Assembly (NCBI GenBank): GCA_913009475.1
Contig: CAJVYJ010000037.1
Span: 1 to 12,316 of the forward strand
Direction: 5' to 3'
DNA from: an uncultured Actinomycetes bacterium
GTDB lineage: Bacteria; Actinomycetota; Aquicultoria; CAJVYJ01
Length of the DNA stretch: 12,316 bases
Shown here: positions 1-6,477 of the stretch, piece after piece
Position numbering within the stretch: position 1 is the stretch's first letter
Layout: each line of letters opens with the position of its first letter
Program-made: the position numbers and the translations under genes
Notes under the pieces: model-generated
Told to the model about the DNA's origin: nothing
Databases searched by the model: none
What the model saw: the letters and a program-made list of their open reading frames with translations, nothing else

Positions 1-42
1 ATATCAGTGTGACTGGAGTTCAGACGTGTGCTCTTCCGATCT
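1..42. other. Illumina index-side adapter tail (library artefact)
   Basis: Bases 9-42 read exactly as the standard Illumina index-read adapter, beginning GTGACTGGAGTTC and ending GCTCTTCCGATCT. Bases 3-8 (ATCAGT) sit where the 6-base index lies in that primer and, from memory, are the reverse complement of TruSeq index 25; bases 1-2 would be the end of the preceding constant part. This is not genomic DNA. Read in frame from the GTG at 9 it gives the familiar contaminant peptide MTGVQTCALPI, which would falsely extend the first gene. Confidence 0.98.
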
Positions 43-1130
43 GGGTTTATAAAGACAAGCCTGGCGGTCTCATTGTTGACTATATTGGGATGGCCTCGGA
101 TTTAAAACTGGCGCTGGCGAATTACACGGAGAACGGCGGCGCCGGAGCGCCCACGCTGGACCAGTCGGAAGCCATAGCGGTGATGATGGAGAAATATGAG
201 ATTGTCGCGCAAATGTTTGACGGGTTTGATTATAAACGCTTTTTTTCCGCCGACACCAGGGAAAAGTTGAAGATTATTTTAACGGCCCAAGAGCATATTT
301 TAAGCCTTGAAGACGGCAAAAATAGATTTACTAAGCAGCTCATCTTATTGTCAAGGGCATTTGCTCTATCGGTACCCAGCCTTAAAGCTATGGGGATAAA
401 GGAAGAGCTAGGCTTTTTTCAGGCGGTGAAAGCACGCCTTACTAAGTTTGAGCCGACCGGCAGCGGTAAGAGTGACGCCGAGATAGACACGGCCATTCGC
501 CAACTGGTTGATAAGGCTGTAGTAGCCGATGGCGTGATTGATATTTTTGACGCCGCTGGGATTAAGAAACCGGATATCTCAATTTTATCGGAAGATTTTT
601 TAGCGGAAATAAAAGGGATGACGCATAGAAATCTTGCCGTCGAATTATTAAAGAAAATTTTAAACGATGAGATAAAATCCCGTAAAAAAAAGAATGTTAT
701 TCAAAGCAAGAAACTCTCCGATATGCTTGATAGGGCTATAAAGAAATATCAAAGCAATCTCTTAACTGCGGCGCAGATTATTGATGAATTAATTAATATC
801 GCTAAAGAGATAAAAACAACTGACGAACGAAGTGAAAACCTGGGTTTAACAGATGACGAGGTAGCTTTTTATGACGCCCTGACAAACAATGACAGCGCCA
901 AGGATGTATTGGGAGATGATACTTTACGTGAGTTGGCACGAATACTAGTGCAAAAAGTAAAGGCAAATACCACTATTGATTGGACAATAAAAGAAAACAT
1001 CAGAGCCAGGCTTCGCGTTATTGTAAAAAGAACGCTTCGTGAATATGGCTATCCGCCAGATAAACAAAAGCTGGCTACCGAAAATATTTTAACGCAAGCC
1101 GAGTCATTAGCGGATGTGTGGAGCGCTTAA
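43..1130 (+). CDS. hsdR: Type I restriction endonuclease R subunit, C-terminal fragment (5' cut)
   Basis: This is the C-terminal part, about 361 residues, of an HsdR-like subunit; the first whole codon is at 45 and the stop is TAA 1128-1130. HsdR is the ATP-dependent translocase and nuclease of the HsdRMS complex. What is visible is the C-terminal helical region: the start PGGLIVDYIGMASDLK, the segment LGFFQAVKARL, then VDKAVVADGVIDIFDAAG, and near the end TIDWTIKENIRARLRVIVKR followed by YGYPPDKQ, all typical of this family's C-terminal domain. The nuclease and helicase domains lie beyond the contig. The apparent upstream GTG start belongs to the adapter. No hsdM or hsdS lies downstream, so the rest of any restriction locus would be upstream. 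Family assignment is from remembered conserved blocks. Confidence 0.88.
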
Positions 1131-1244
1131 TTTTAAACAATGTCGATAAAAATAAATATGAATGCAATGGTCAAGCATAGGGGACGTGGTTTTCTGCGGG
1201 GCCAGGCATATATCTTTATAAATATTAAAAATATTCGAGATGCG

Positions 1245-1266
1245 GAGACGCAATACATGGCGTCTC
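1245..1266. repeat. 22-bp imperfect palindrome with GAGACG/CGTCTC arms
   Basis: GAGACGC at 1245-1251 pairs with GCGTCTC at 1260-1266 around an 8-base loop. No T-run follows, so it is a poor intrinsic terminator for hsdR. It has the same length and the same outer arms as the perfect palindrome at 6341-6362, so the two are probably members of one dispersed family. The surrounding gap 1131-1395 (265 bases) otherwise shows only the promoter listed separately. Confidence 0.6.
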
Positions 1267-1340
1267 AATAGGAAGACCGACTTTCCGCGTATGCTATTCA
1301 CGGGAATTAAGCTATAAGATAAATATTTCACCAACTAATC

Positions 1341-1349
1341 TGCTATAAT
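1341..1349 (+). promoter_or_regulatory. Extended -10 promoter for the aminotransferase gene
   Basis: TGCTATAAT is a perfect extended -10 element (TGn followed by TATAAT at 1344-1349), 46 bases before the ATG at 1396. I see no good -35 hexamer at 16-18 bases upstream, which extended -10 promoters tolerate. A 12-bp self-complementary stretch, AATAATATTATT at 1353-1364, covers the expected transcription start and could be an operator, but its composition is so A/T-rich that chance is a fair explanation. Confidence 0.6.
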
Positions 1350-1395
1350 AGTAATAATATTATTTTACGTTGGTAAAAACTTATTAAGGTTAGAT

Positions 1396-2760
1396 ATGGA
1401 TCAAAACGCTAAAATGACTTTAGATGAGATACTGGCGGCCCCACAAAGAGAAGTCGAGAGTTGGCATAGGTTATATGGCAACTCCGGCTTGGTATCGATG
1501 CTCAAGTCGCTTAATTTTAACCGAAAATTCACAAAAGCCCTGGGAGTAAGGGTCTGGGACGACGAAGGTCGGGAGTATCTGGATTTTCTAGGTGGGTACG
1601 GTTCGTTAAATATAGGTCACAACCATCCCCGGGTTATCACCGCCTTAAAAAAAGTTCTTCCTGAAACTCCAAAGATGCTGCAGACAACGCTTTCGAATCT
1701 GGACGGCGGATTAAAGGCGAAATTAGCGGCGATTACTCCGGGAAATCTATCAACTACTTTCTTAGGCAATAGCGGTGCTGAGGCTATAGAGGGGGCGGTA
1801 AAGTTGGCTCGCTCGGCAACTCATCGGACAAACATTCTGGCCACACTTAAGGGTTTTCATGGAAAAACTATGGGCGCTCTCTCGGTTACCGGTAAAGATA
1901 TGTATCAGAAACCGTTTGCGCCGTTGATACCTGACTGTGACTTTATCCCCTTTAATGATATAAAAGCGCTGGAAAAAGCTCTGGCAGCTAGAGATGTTGC
2001 AGCTTTTGTAGTCGAACCGGTCCAGGGCGAGGCCGGTATAATTATACCCGATAAAGGCTATTTACGCGCCGCGGTTGAATTATGCCGTCATTACGGCACG
2101 TTATTGATAGCTGATGAAATACAGACCGGTCTGGGGCGCACGGGCAGGTTGTTCGCTTGCAACTGGGACGAGATAACCCCGGATATTATGACTTTGGCTA
2201 AATCACTCAGCGGCGGTATGGTACCGATAGGAGCGTTTATTACTAGAAGAGATATCTGGAACAGTGCTTACGGTGGTATGAAAAAAGCATTGCTTCATAC
2301 TTCTACTTTCGGAGGTAATGCGTTGGCCTGCGCGGCGGCGATTGAGACTATAAATATTATTTTTGACGAGAAATTAACTGAAAACGCCGTGGAGGTCGGC
2401 GATTATCTAATAGCTGAACTAAAAAACATAGCCAAGACCAGTAAAGTTATCGAGTCGGTCCGCGGGGTCGGGCTGATGATCGGCGTAGAGATGATTAAGC
2501 CGCACTCAGGGTTTGTTAAACGAAGAAGCGAAGGGTATTCGGCGACACTAGCGTCGTTGATAGCGGGGGACCTTTTAAATAATCAGCGGATAATAACCGC
2601 TTTTACCTTAAATAATCCCCATACGATCCGGCTTGAGCCGCCGCTATTGATTACTAAGTCCGACGCTGATATTTTGCTAAGCGCCCTAGAACAATCTTGT
2701 AATAAAAACAAGAGCTACGCGAGGGCCATCTTTTCCACCGCTAAAAATCTAATTACTTAG
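1396..2760 (+). CDS. Class III (ornithine/putrescine-type) PLP aminotransferase
   Basis: This 454-residue, fold-type I pyridoxal-phosphate aminotransferase belongs to the acetylornithine / ornithine / putrescine / 4-aminobutyrate family and is soluble. Visible features: GNSGAEA 124-130 (phosphate-binding cup), FHG 154-156 (ring stacking), E207 in VVEPVQGEAG, D240 in LLIADEIQTGLGRTGR (pairs with the pyridine nitrogen), the likely Schiff-base lysine K269 in TLAKSLSGG, and HTSTFGGN 301-308. The long N-terminal lead before the aminotransferase core and the MVPIGAF and HTSTFGGNALACAAA blocks resemble putrescine aminotransferase (PatA/YgjG) more than ArgD, but exact substrate cannot be read from sequence. 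No arginine-pathway gene is nearby. The ATG has AAGGT six bases upstream. It is 8 bases from the next gene, so the two are probably co-transcribed. Confidence 0.9.
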   Translation: MDQNAKMTLDEILAAPQREVESWHRLYGNSGLVSMLKSLNFNRKFTKALGVRVWDDEGREYLDFLGGYGSLNIGHNHPRVITALKKVLPETPKMLQTTLSNLDGGLKAKLAAITPGNLSTTFLGNSGAEAIEGAVKLARSATHRTNILATLKGFHGKTMGALSVTGKDMYQKPFAPLIPDCDFIPFNDIKALEKALAARDVAAFVVEPVQGEAGIIIPDKGYLRAAVELCRHYGTLLIADEIQTGLGRTGRLFACNWDEITPDIMTLAKSLSGGMVPIGAFITRRDIWNSAYGGMKKALLHTSTFGGNALACAAAIETINIIFDEKLTENAVEVGDYLIAELKNIAKTSKVIESVRGVGLMIGVEMIKPHSGFVKRRSEGYSATLASLIAGDLLNNQRIITAFTLNNPHTIRLEPPLLITKSDADILLSALEQSCNKNKSYARAIFSTAKNLIT

Positions 2761-2768
2761 GTGATGTC

Positions 2769-3269
2769 GTGGCCAACGCTATTACACTATTTCGCTTATC
2801 TTTACTTCCCTTGGTTTTCTATCTGATTATCACGGGTTCCGGCTTGGCTGTAGTTGTATTCGGTTTAGCCGCGTTAACTGATTTATTTGATGGTTTTGTG
2901 GCTAGAAGTACCGGTACGGTTACCGAGTTTGGTAAGTTCTTGGACCCGTTGACCGACCGGCTGCTGATTGTCTCCAGCGTTACGGCTCTTTATTTACGCG
3001 ATAATCAACCGGCGTTATGGATAATATTATTGCTGGTATTAAGAGACGCTGTATTATTTTACGGTTATTGGGTTTTAAGAAAACATGATAAAAAATTAGA
3101 CGTAATTATGATGGGTAAGGCAGCAACCGCTCTGCTAATGCTCGGGTTCACTCTAATGATAATGAAGTCAGCGTTCGGTATCTGGATATTTTACTTAGGG
3201 GCAATATTATATATGCTGGCAGGTTTCAACTACTATATTCAGGGGAAAAAACTATTAAATAACTTCTAA
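2769..3269 (+). CDS. CDP-alcohol phosphatidyltransferase (PgsA-like)
   Basis: A 166-residue integral membrane enzyme that transfers a phosphatidyl group from CDP-diacylglycerol to a small alcohol, such as glycerol-3-phosphate or inositol phosphate, to make phospholipid. The full family signature is present with correct spacing: D38, D41-G42, A45-R46, then eight residues, G55, D59 and D63; the aspartates bind the metal and CDP. Hydrophobic segments lie near residues 9-36, 66-76, 83-102, 117-133 and 136-152. The start is GTG at 2769, preceded by AGGTGA; an ATG at 2764 is in another frame. It is a little shorter than many family members but keeps all catalytic residues. In mycobacteria a homologue (PgsA2, Rv1822) sits just before a DUF881-SBP-DUF881 set as seen further along here. 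PG synthase is the conventional call, but the acceptor is unproven. Confidence 0.9.
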   Translation: MANAITLFRLSLLPLVFYLIITGSGLAVVVFGLAALTDLFDGFVARSTGTVTEFGKFLDPLTDRLLIVSSVTALYLRDNQPALWIILLLVLRDAVLFYGYWVLRKHDKKLDVIMMGKAATALLMLGFTLMIMKSAFGIWIFYLGAILYMLAGFNYYIQGKKLLNNF

Positions 3270-3300
3270 TATCTTAATTTTAAGATAAAAAACGTTTTTT
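3270..3300 (+). terminator. Two abutting A/T-rich inverted repeats, weak terminator candidate
   Basis: Directly after the phosphatidyltransferase stop, TATCTTAA (3270-3277) pairs with TTAAGATA (3280-3287). A second palindrome follows, six A, CG, six T (3287-3300). The T-run could serve as a terminator tail, but the stems contain almost no G-C pairs. They may instead only attenuate read-through into the sugar-nucleotide gene. Confidence 0.35.
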
Positions 3301-3308
3301 ACGATAAT
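3280..3308 (+). promoter_or_regulatory. Possible promoter for the sugar-nucleotide gene
   Basis: TTAAGA (3280-3285) and GATAAT (3303-3308) are separated by 17 bases and match the -35/-10 consensus at four and five of six positions. It overlaps the inverted repeats after the previous gene and would give a leader of about 20 bases before the CTG start. In A/T-rich DNA such a match can be chance. Confidence 0.3.
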
Positions 3309-3320
3309 TATTGTCCTACA

Positions 3321-3328
3321 AAAGGAGG
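3321..3328 (+). promoter_or_regulatory. Strong ribosome binding site that fixes a CTG start
   Basis: AAAGGAGG is close to an ideal Shine-Dalgarno sequence. Its last G is six bases before CTG at 3335, which encodes the first residue of the expected KAVIMAGGEGTRLR amino end. The TTG at 3311 lies upstream of this site and would bury it inside the gene. The ATG at 3350 would delete the first strand of the nucleotide-binding fold. Confidence 0.75.
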
Positions 3329-3334
3329 ATTAGA

Positions 3335-5836
3335 CTGAAAGCGGTAATAATGGCCGGAGGAGAGGGCACGCGCTTGCGCCCGTTAACGAGCAATCAACCC
3401 AAACCAATGGTGCCGATATTTAATCAGCCCGTGATGGAGTATATAATTAAGCTTTTAAAGCTTCATAACATCACCGATGTTGTCGCGACGTTGCAATTTT
3501 TGCCGCAGATGATTAAGAATTATTTTGGTGACGGCTCGGATCTTGGTGTCTATTTAAGATATACCATTGAGCAAAATCCACTAGGGACGGCCGGGAGTGT
3601 TAAGAACGCGGAGGAGTTCTTAAATACCACTTTTATTGTCGTTAGCGGCGACGCGCTTACTGACTTCGATCTCAATAAGATTATTAAATTTCATAAGAAG
3701 AAACATTCACTGGCAACCATAGCCCTCAAACGAGTGGAGAATCCGCTTGAGTTTGGTGTGGTCATAACTGATGATGAAGGCCGAATCGAGCGTTTTCTTG
3801 AAAAGCCGACCTGGGGTGAAGTCTTTAGCGATACTATAAATACCGGAATTTACGTTTTGGAGCCGGAAGTCTTTGATTATATACCTAAAGATAAAATGGT
3901 CGACTTTAGCAAGGATGTGTTTCCGCGGATTTTAGCTGACGGAAAACCAATATATGGTTATGTTACCGATGGATATTGGTGCGATATCGGCAATTACGAG
4001 CAGTATATGAAGGCACATCAAGAAGTCATGCAGGGCATATCGAAAATCAATCCTCCCGGAATAAAGATGAGGGATGATGTTTGGATAGGTGAGGGCGCTT
4101 ACATACATCCTTCCGTAGACCTTAATGGGCCGGTTGTAATCGGCCAAAATACGCGGGTCGAGGAAGGTTCGTTCTTAGGCAAATATACCGTTGTGGGCAA
4201 TAATGTTCTCATCGGCCCGGATACTCATATTCAACGTTCCATTATTTGGGACAACGCTTATATCGGGTCGCAGTCGAATTTGCATGGTTGTGTCATCGGT
4301 CGCGGTAGCGATATTAAGCGGGGTGCCAGAGTCGAGCAAGGGGTGGTTGTCGGCGATGAATGTGTATTGGGCGAGAATACCATTATTAACCACGATGTTA
4401 AGATCTACCCATTTAAGAAAGTGGAGGCGGGGGCGACCGTCAACTCAAGCATAATCTGGGAGACCAAAGGTATGCGCAGTCTGTTCGGCCAGGATGGCGT
4501 CTCCGGTTTGGTCGGTATCGACATAACCCCTGATATTGCTCTACATCTGGCGATGGCTTACGGTACGGCTTTAAAAAATGACGGTGAGGTGATGATAAGT
4601 AGTGATATCAGCACCGCATCTCGAATGATAAAGCGCGCTATGATCTCGGGGCTTAACTCCACCGGTATCAGTTGCCGTGACCTGCGCTCGGCGCCGGCAA
4701 CCATAAATCGCTTTAATACGCGTATCAGTCGCTGCATAGGCGGTATTCATATCAGAGTTTCCCCGTTTGACCCGCAGTCGTTGCAGATCAACTTTTTTGA
4801 TGCGGGAGGTTTGGATATCACCGAAGGCGACCAAAGGAACATCGAGCGCTACTATTTCAGAGGCGACTATCGACGCGCATATTATCGCGATATTGGTAAG
4901 ATAATCTTTCCAGCCCGGAGTTGGGAATATTACATAGATGGATTATTGCGCGCCATAGATTATAAGATGGTCAGCCGGCGACGGTTTAAAGTAATTGTGG
5001 ACTATACCTTTGGCAGCTCATCTCAGATATTGCCTGGCATTATCTCTAAGTTGGGTTGCGATGTGGTTGCCTTAAATGCTTATAATGATGAAAATAGATT
5101 GACTTTATCCAGGGAAGAATTCGATTTAGCTTTAGCCTCTCTGGCGCAAACAGTTAAACTCTTCAAGGCCGACTTCGGAGTGATGATCGACAGCGCCGCG
5201 GAAAAAATTTATTTGATAGATGATAAGGGCTCCGTGGTATCGACAAACAAAGCATTACTCTTGTTTACGATGCTTATATCAAGACATGAGACTGCTAAAG
5301 GCAAGATAGCGGTGCCGATAACGGCTACACATAAAGTCGAGGAGATCGCCGGCCGATATGGGCGTGGTGTCTTGAAAAGTAAAAATAACTTAAGGTCGAT
5401 GATGGAGGCGGGACGCCGCCGTGATGTCATCTTTGTCGGCAGCGAGGAAGGCGGTTATATTTTCCCCAAGTTTTTACCGGCTTATGACGCTTTGATATCA
5501 TTCTGTAAACTACTTGAGATGCTGACTAAGGAGGGCAGGCCTCTTTCCAGCATTCTGGCTGATTTGCCGGCAGTGGTAATGGCACAAAATAATACCTTTT
5601 GTCCTTGGGAGAAAAAAGGGTTGGTCATGCGGAAGCTGATTGAACGAGCTAAAGGTAAAAAAGCCGTACTAAAGGATGGGGTCAAAGTAATAACCGACAA
5701 CGGTTGGACACTGGTCTTACCGGACCAGGATGAGCCTATATTTCGTGTATACGCTGAAGCCAAGGATATGAAAACGGCCAAGCGTAATGTCGCCAAGGAG
5801 ATTAAGTATATAAATTCAATCATCTTCGGAACCTAG
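3335..5836 (+). CDS. Mannose-1-phosphate guanylyltransferase-like NDP-sugar pyrophosphorylase fused to degenerate phosphomannomutase domain
   Basis: A protein of about 833 residues when started at CTG 3335. Residues 1-235 are a nucleotidyltransferase that joins a sugar-1-phosphate to an NTP, releasing pyrophosphate: GGEGTRLRPLT 8-18, K23, and the metal-binding D106 in VSGD. Residues about 245-375 are hexapeptide repeats of a left-handed beta-helix (IGEGAYIHPS, IGQNTRVEEG and others). Residues about 377-833 resemble a phosphomannomutase, but every active-site loop is altered. The catalytic loop reads SPFDP (476-480) in place of SHNP, the metal loop DSAAEK (619-624) in place of DGDGDR, and the phosphate loop LPDQDEP (795-801) in place of RPSGTEP. 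That domain is probably not a working mutase. GDP-mannose is the conventional product; a glucose nucleotide is possible. An intact mutase lies 782 bases downstream. Confidence 0.85.
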   Translation: MKAVIMAGGEGTRLRPLTSNQPKPMVPIFNQPVMEYIIKLLKLHNITDVVATLQFLPQMIKNYFGDGSDLGVYLRYTIEQNPLGTAGSVKNAEEFLNTTFIVVSGDALTDFDLNKIIKFHKKKHSLATIALKRVENPLEFGVVITDDEGRIERFLEKPTWGEVFSDTINTGIYVLEPEVFDYIPKDKMVDFSKDVFPRILADGKPIYGYVTDGYWCDIGNYEQYMKAHQEVMQGISKINPPGIKMRDDVWIGEGAYIHPSVDLNGPVVIGQNTRVEEGSFLGKYTVVGNNVLIGPDTHIQRSIIWDNAYIGSQSNLHGCVIGRGSDIKRGARVEQGVVVGDECVLGENTIINHDVKIYPFKKVEAGATVNSSIIWETKGMRSLFGQDGVSGLVGIDITPDIALHLAMAYGTALKNDGEVMISSDISTASRMIKRAMISGLNSTGISCRDLRSAPATINRFNTRISRCIGGIHIRVSPFDPQSLQINFFDAGGLDITEGDQRNIERYYFRGDYRRAYYRDIGKIIFPARSWEYYIDGLLRAIDYKMVSRRRFKVIVDYTFGSSSQILPGIISKLGCDVVALNAYNDENRLTLSREEFDLALASLAQTVKLFKADFGVMIDSAAEKIYLIDDKGSVVSTNKALLLFTMLISRHETAKGKIAVPITATHKVEEIAGRYGRGVLKSKNNLRSMMEAGRRRDVIFVGSEEGGYIFPKFLPAYDALISFCKLLEMLTKEGRPLSSILADLPAVVMAQNNTFCPWEKKGLVMRKLIERAKGKKAVLKDGVKVITDNGWTLVLPDQDEPIFRVYAEAKDMKTAKRNVAKEIKYINSIIFGT

Positions 5837-5839
5837 AGT

Positions 5840-5874
5840 GCCGGCCGAAAAGTACCATCAGCCGGTCAATTTTT
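5840..5874 (+). terminator. Weak intrinsic terminator candidate after the fusion gene
   Basis: GCCGGC (5840-5845) pairs with GCCGGT (5861-5866), including one G-T pair, around a 15-base loop. The tail CAATTTTT follows at 5867-5874. The stem is short and the loop long, so this is only a candidate. Confidence 0.35.
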
Positions 5875-5922
5875 ACTACGGGCGAAGGTAAGGATTAATG
5901 CAAAATGATACTGTTTAATAAT

Positions 5923-5946
5923 GTTTATAAGTTAACTCTTATAAAC
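5923..5946. repeat. 9-bp perfect inverted repeat, A/T-rich hairpin
   Basis: GTTTATAAG (5923-5931) and CTTATAAAC (5938-5946) flank the 6-base loop TTAACT. It adjoins the G+C-rich structured segment beginning at 5950 and may mark one edge of an inserted element. There is no T-run on the plus side. Confidence 0.55.
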
Positions 5947-5949
5947 TAT

Positions 5950-6018
5950 CGGGGTCCTGTCGCCGCTTCTGTCCCACCGTGCTTTCGCACTGCGGGAGAC
6001 CTTCGCCGCGCCACCCCG
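5950..6018 (-). ncRNA. Candidate structured RNA or hairpin repeat
   Basis: Read on the minus strand, CGGGGT (plus 6013-6018) can pair with ACCCCG (plus 5950-5955) as a closing stem. Inside it is an 11-position hairpin (plus 5972-5982 with 5987-5997) having one G-U pair, one G-A mismatch and a GAAA tetraloop of GNRA type. The plus strand would have an A-C mismatch and no GNRA loop, which favours the minus strand as the transcribed one. GCGGCGA occurs twice between the stems. I do not recognise it as RNase P, tmRNA, SRP, 6S or a named riboswitch, and no promoter is evident. It may be only a dispersed repeat with palindromic parts. Confidence 0.35.
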
Positions 6019-6081
6019 CGGCTGCAAAGGCACGTGATTCGTGAAAGTGTATGAATGGCTTTTTGTTAGGTTCAGCTCGTC

Positions 6082-6140
6082 TATGTTTGTCATTCTTGTG
6101 TTCCTACGTTTGTCATTCTCAGCTTGACTGGGAATCCAGG
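6082..6140 (-). repeat. TGTCATTC-type dispersed repeat copies, inverted relative to the tandem array
   Basis: Two near-identical stretches, TATGTTTGTCATTCT at 6082 and TACGTTTGTCATTCT at 6105, lie 23 bases apart. The second runs on to GGGAATCCAGG at 6130-6140. They are the reverse complement of the GAATGACAAACATA and TGGATTCCC blocks at 6196-6300, so the region carries the same repeat family in both orientations. Confidence 0.75.
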
Positions 6141-6195
6141 TAAAGAGGTGTGTTGGTAGAAGCGCGTGTACAGTATTAAAAGGCACAGATGGCCA

Positions 6196-6299
6196 TGGAT
6201 TCCCGATCGGGGTCGGGAATGACAAACATAAAGCGGGCCGGGAATGACAAACATAAAGCGGGCCGGGAATGACAAACATAAAGCGGGTCGGGAATGACA
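6196..6299 (+). repeat. 25-bp tandem array seeded on a 30-bp dispersed repeat
   Basis: A block starting TGGATTCCCGATCGGG (6196-6225) is followed by three 25-base units at 6215, 6240 and 6265, each beginning GGGAATGACAAACATAAA, and a partial fourth unit (6290-6299). Units one and two are identical; the third has one base change (T at 6288). The block contains the 10-base palindrome CCCGATCGGG. Units abut directly with no variable spacer, so this is not a CRISPR array. Confidence 0.9.
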
Positions 6300-6310
6300 G
6301 TGGTAAGATG

Positions 6311-6338
6311 GTCGGGTGACGGGTTACGGGGGACGGTG
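6311..6338 (+). repeat. Degenerate heptamer tandem repeat (GACGGGT-like, four units)
   Basis: Four consecutive 7-base units read GTCGGGT, GACGGGT, TACGGGG and GACGGTG. The regular G-runs on the plus strand might allow a weak quadruplex, though the fourth run has only two Gs. The array lies directly between the 25-bp tandem array and the 24-bp palindrome. Confidence 0.65.
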
Positions 6339-6339
6339 T

Positions 6340-6363
6340 AGAGACGTTGCATGCAACGTCTCT
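6340..6363. repeat. 24-bp perfect palindrome (GAGACG arms)
   Basis: Bases 6340-6363 are perfectly self-complementary, reading AGAGACGTTGCA then TGCAACGTCTCT. A 12-bp stem with essentially no loop would form a cruciform in DNA or a hairpin in RNA. The outer GAGACG/CGTCTC arms match the imperfect 22-bp palindrome at 1245-1266. Similar palindromes are, from memory, common dispersed repeats in unrelated bacteria. The next bases, GTATAAC, include no T-run, so a terminator role is unlikely. Confidence 0.85.
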
Positions 6364-6447
6364 GTATAACAAAAAGTCCGAAATCTACCCCTGTCCGGAT
6401 AAATATCGACACACCCCTTAGTCCTCTTGATAGGGGGATAAAAACAC

Positions 6448-6477
6448 TGGATTCCCGATCGGGGTCGGGAATGACAA
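6448..6477 (+). repeat. Second copy of the 30-bp TGGATTCCCG...GAATGACAA repeat
   Basis: All 30 bases are identical to 6196-6225, 252 bases upstream, in the same orientation. This copy is single and carries no 25-bp tandem expansion. Exact identity implies recent duplication, gene conversion or a mobile short repeat. Confidence 0.9.

Noticed and set aside
1140..1271. Short plus-strand frame of 43 codons after hsdR
   Set aside because: It has no ribosome site, low-complexity Ile/Lys/Asn content, and overlaps the palindromic repeat; it is also contradicted by an equally open antisense frame.
1107..1334. Minus-strand frame of 75 residues across the hsdR end
   Set aside because: It overlaps the hsdR stop region and the repeat, has no ribosome site and no recognisable domain.
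1131..1395. tRNA or riboswitch in the hsdR-aminotransferase gap
   Set aside because: I found no cloverleaf arms, no GTTCGAATC-like T arm and no recognisable riboswitch core there; the same holds for the other gaps.
6196..6300. CRISPR array
   Set aside because: The 25-bp units abut directly without unique spacers, there are only three, and no cas gene is present.
6340..6363. Intrinsic terminator or transposon end
   Set aside because: The palindrome is perfect but has no T-run after it, and no transposase gene or flanking target duplication is visible; dispersed repeat is the simpler call.
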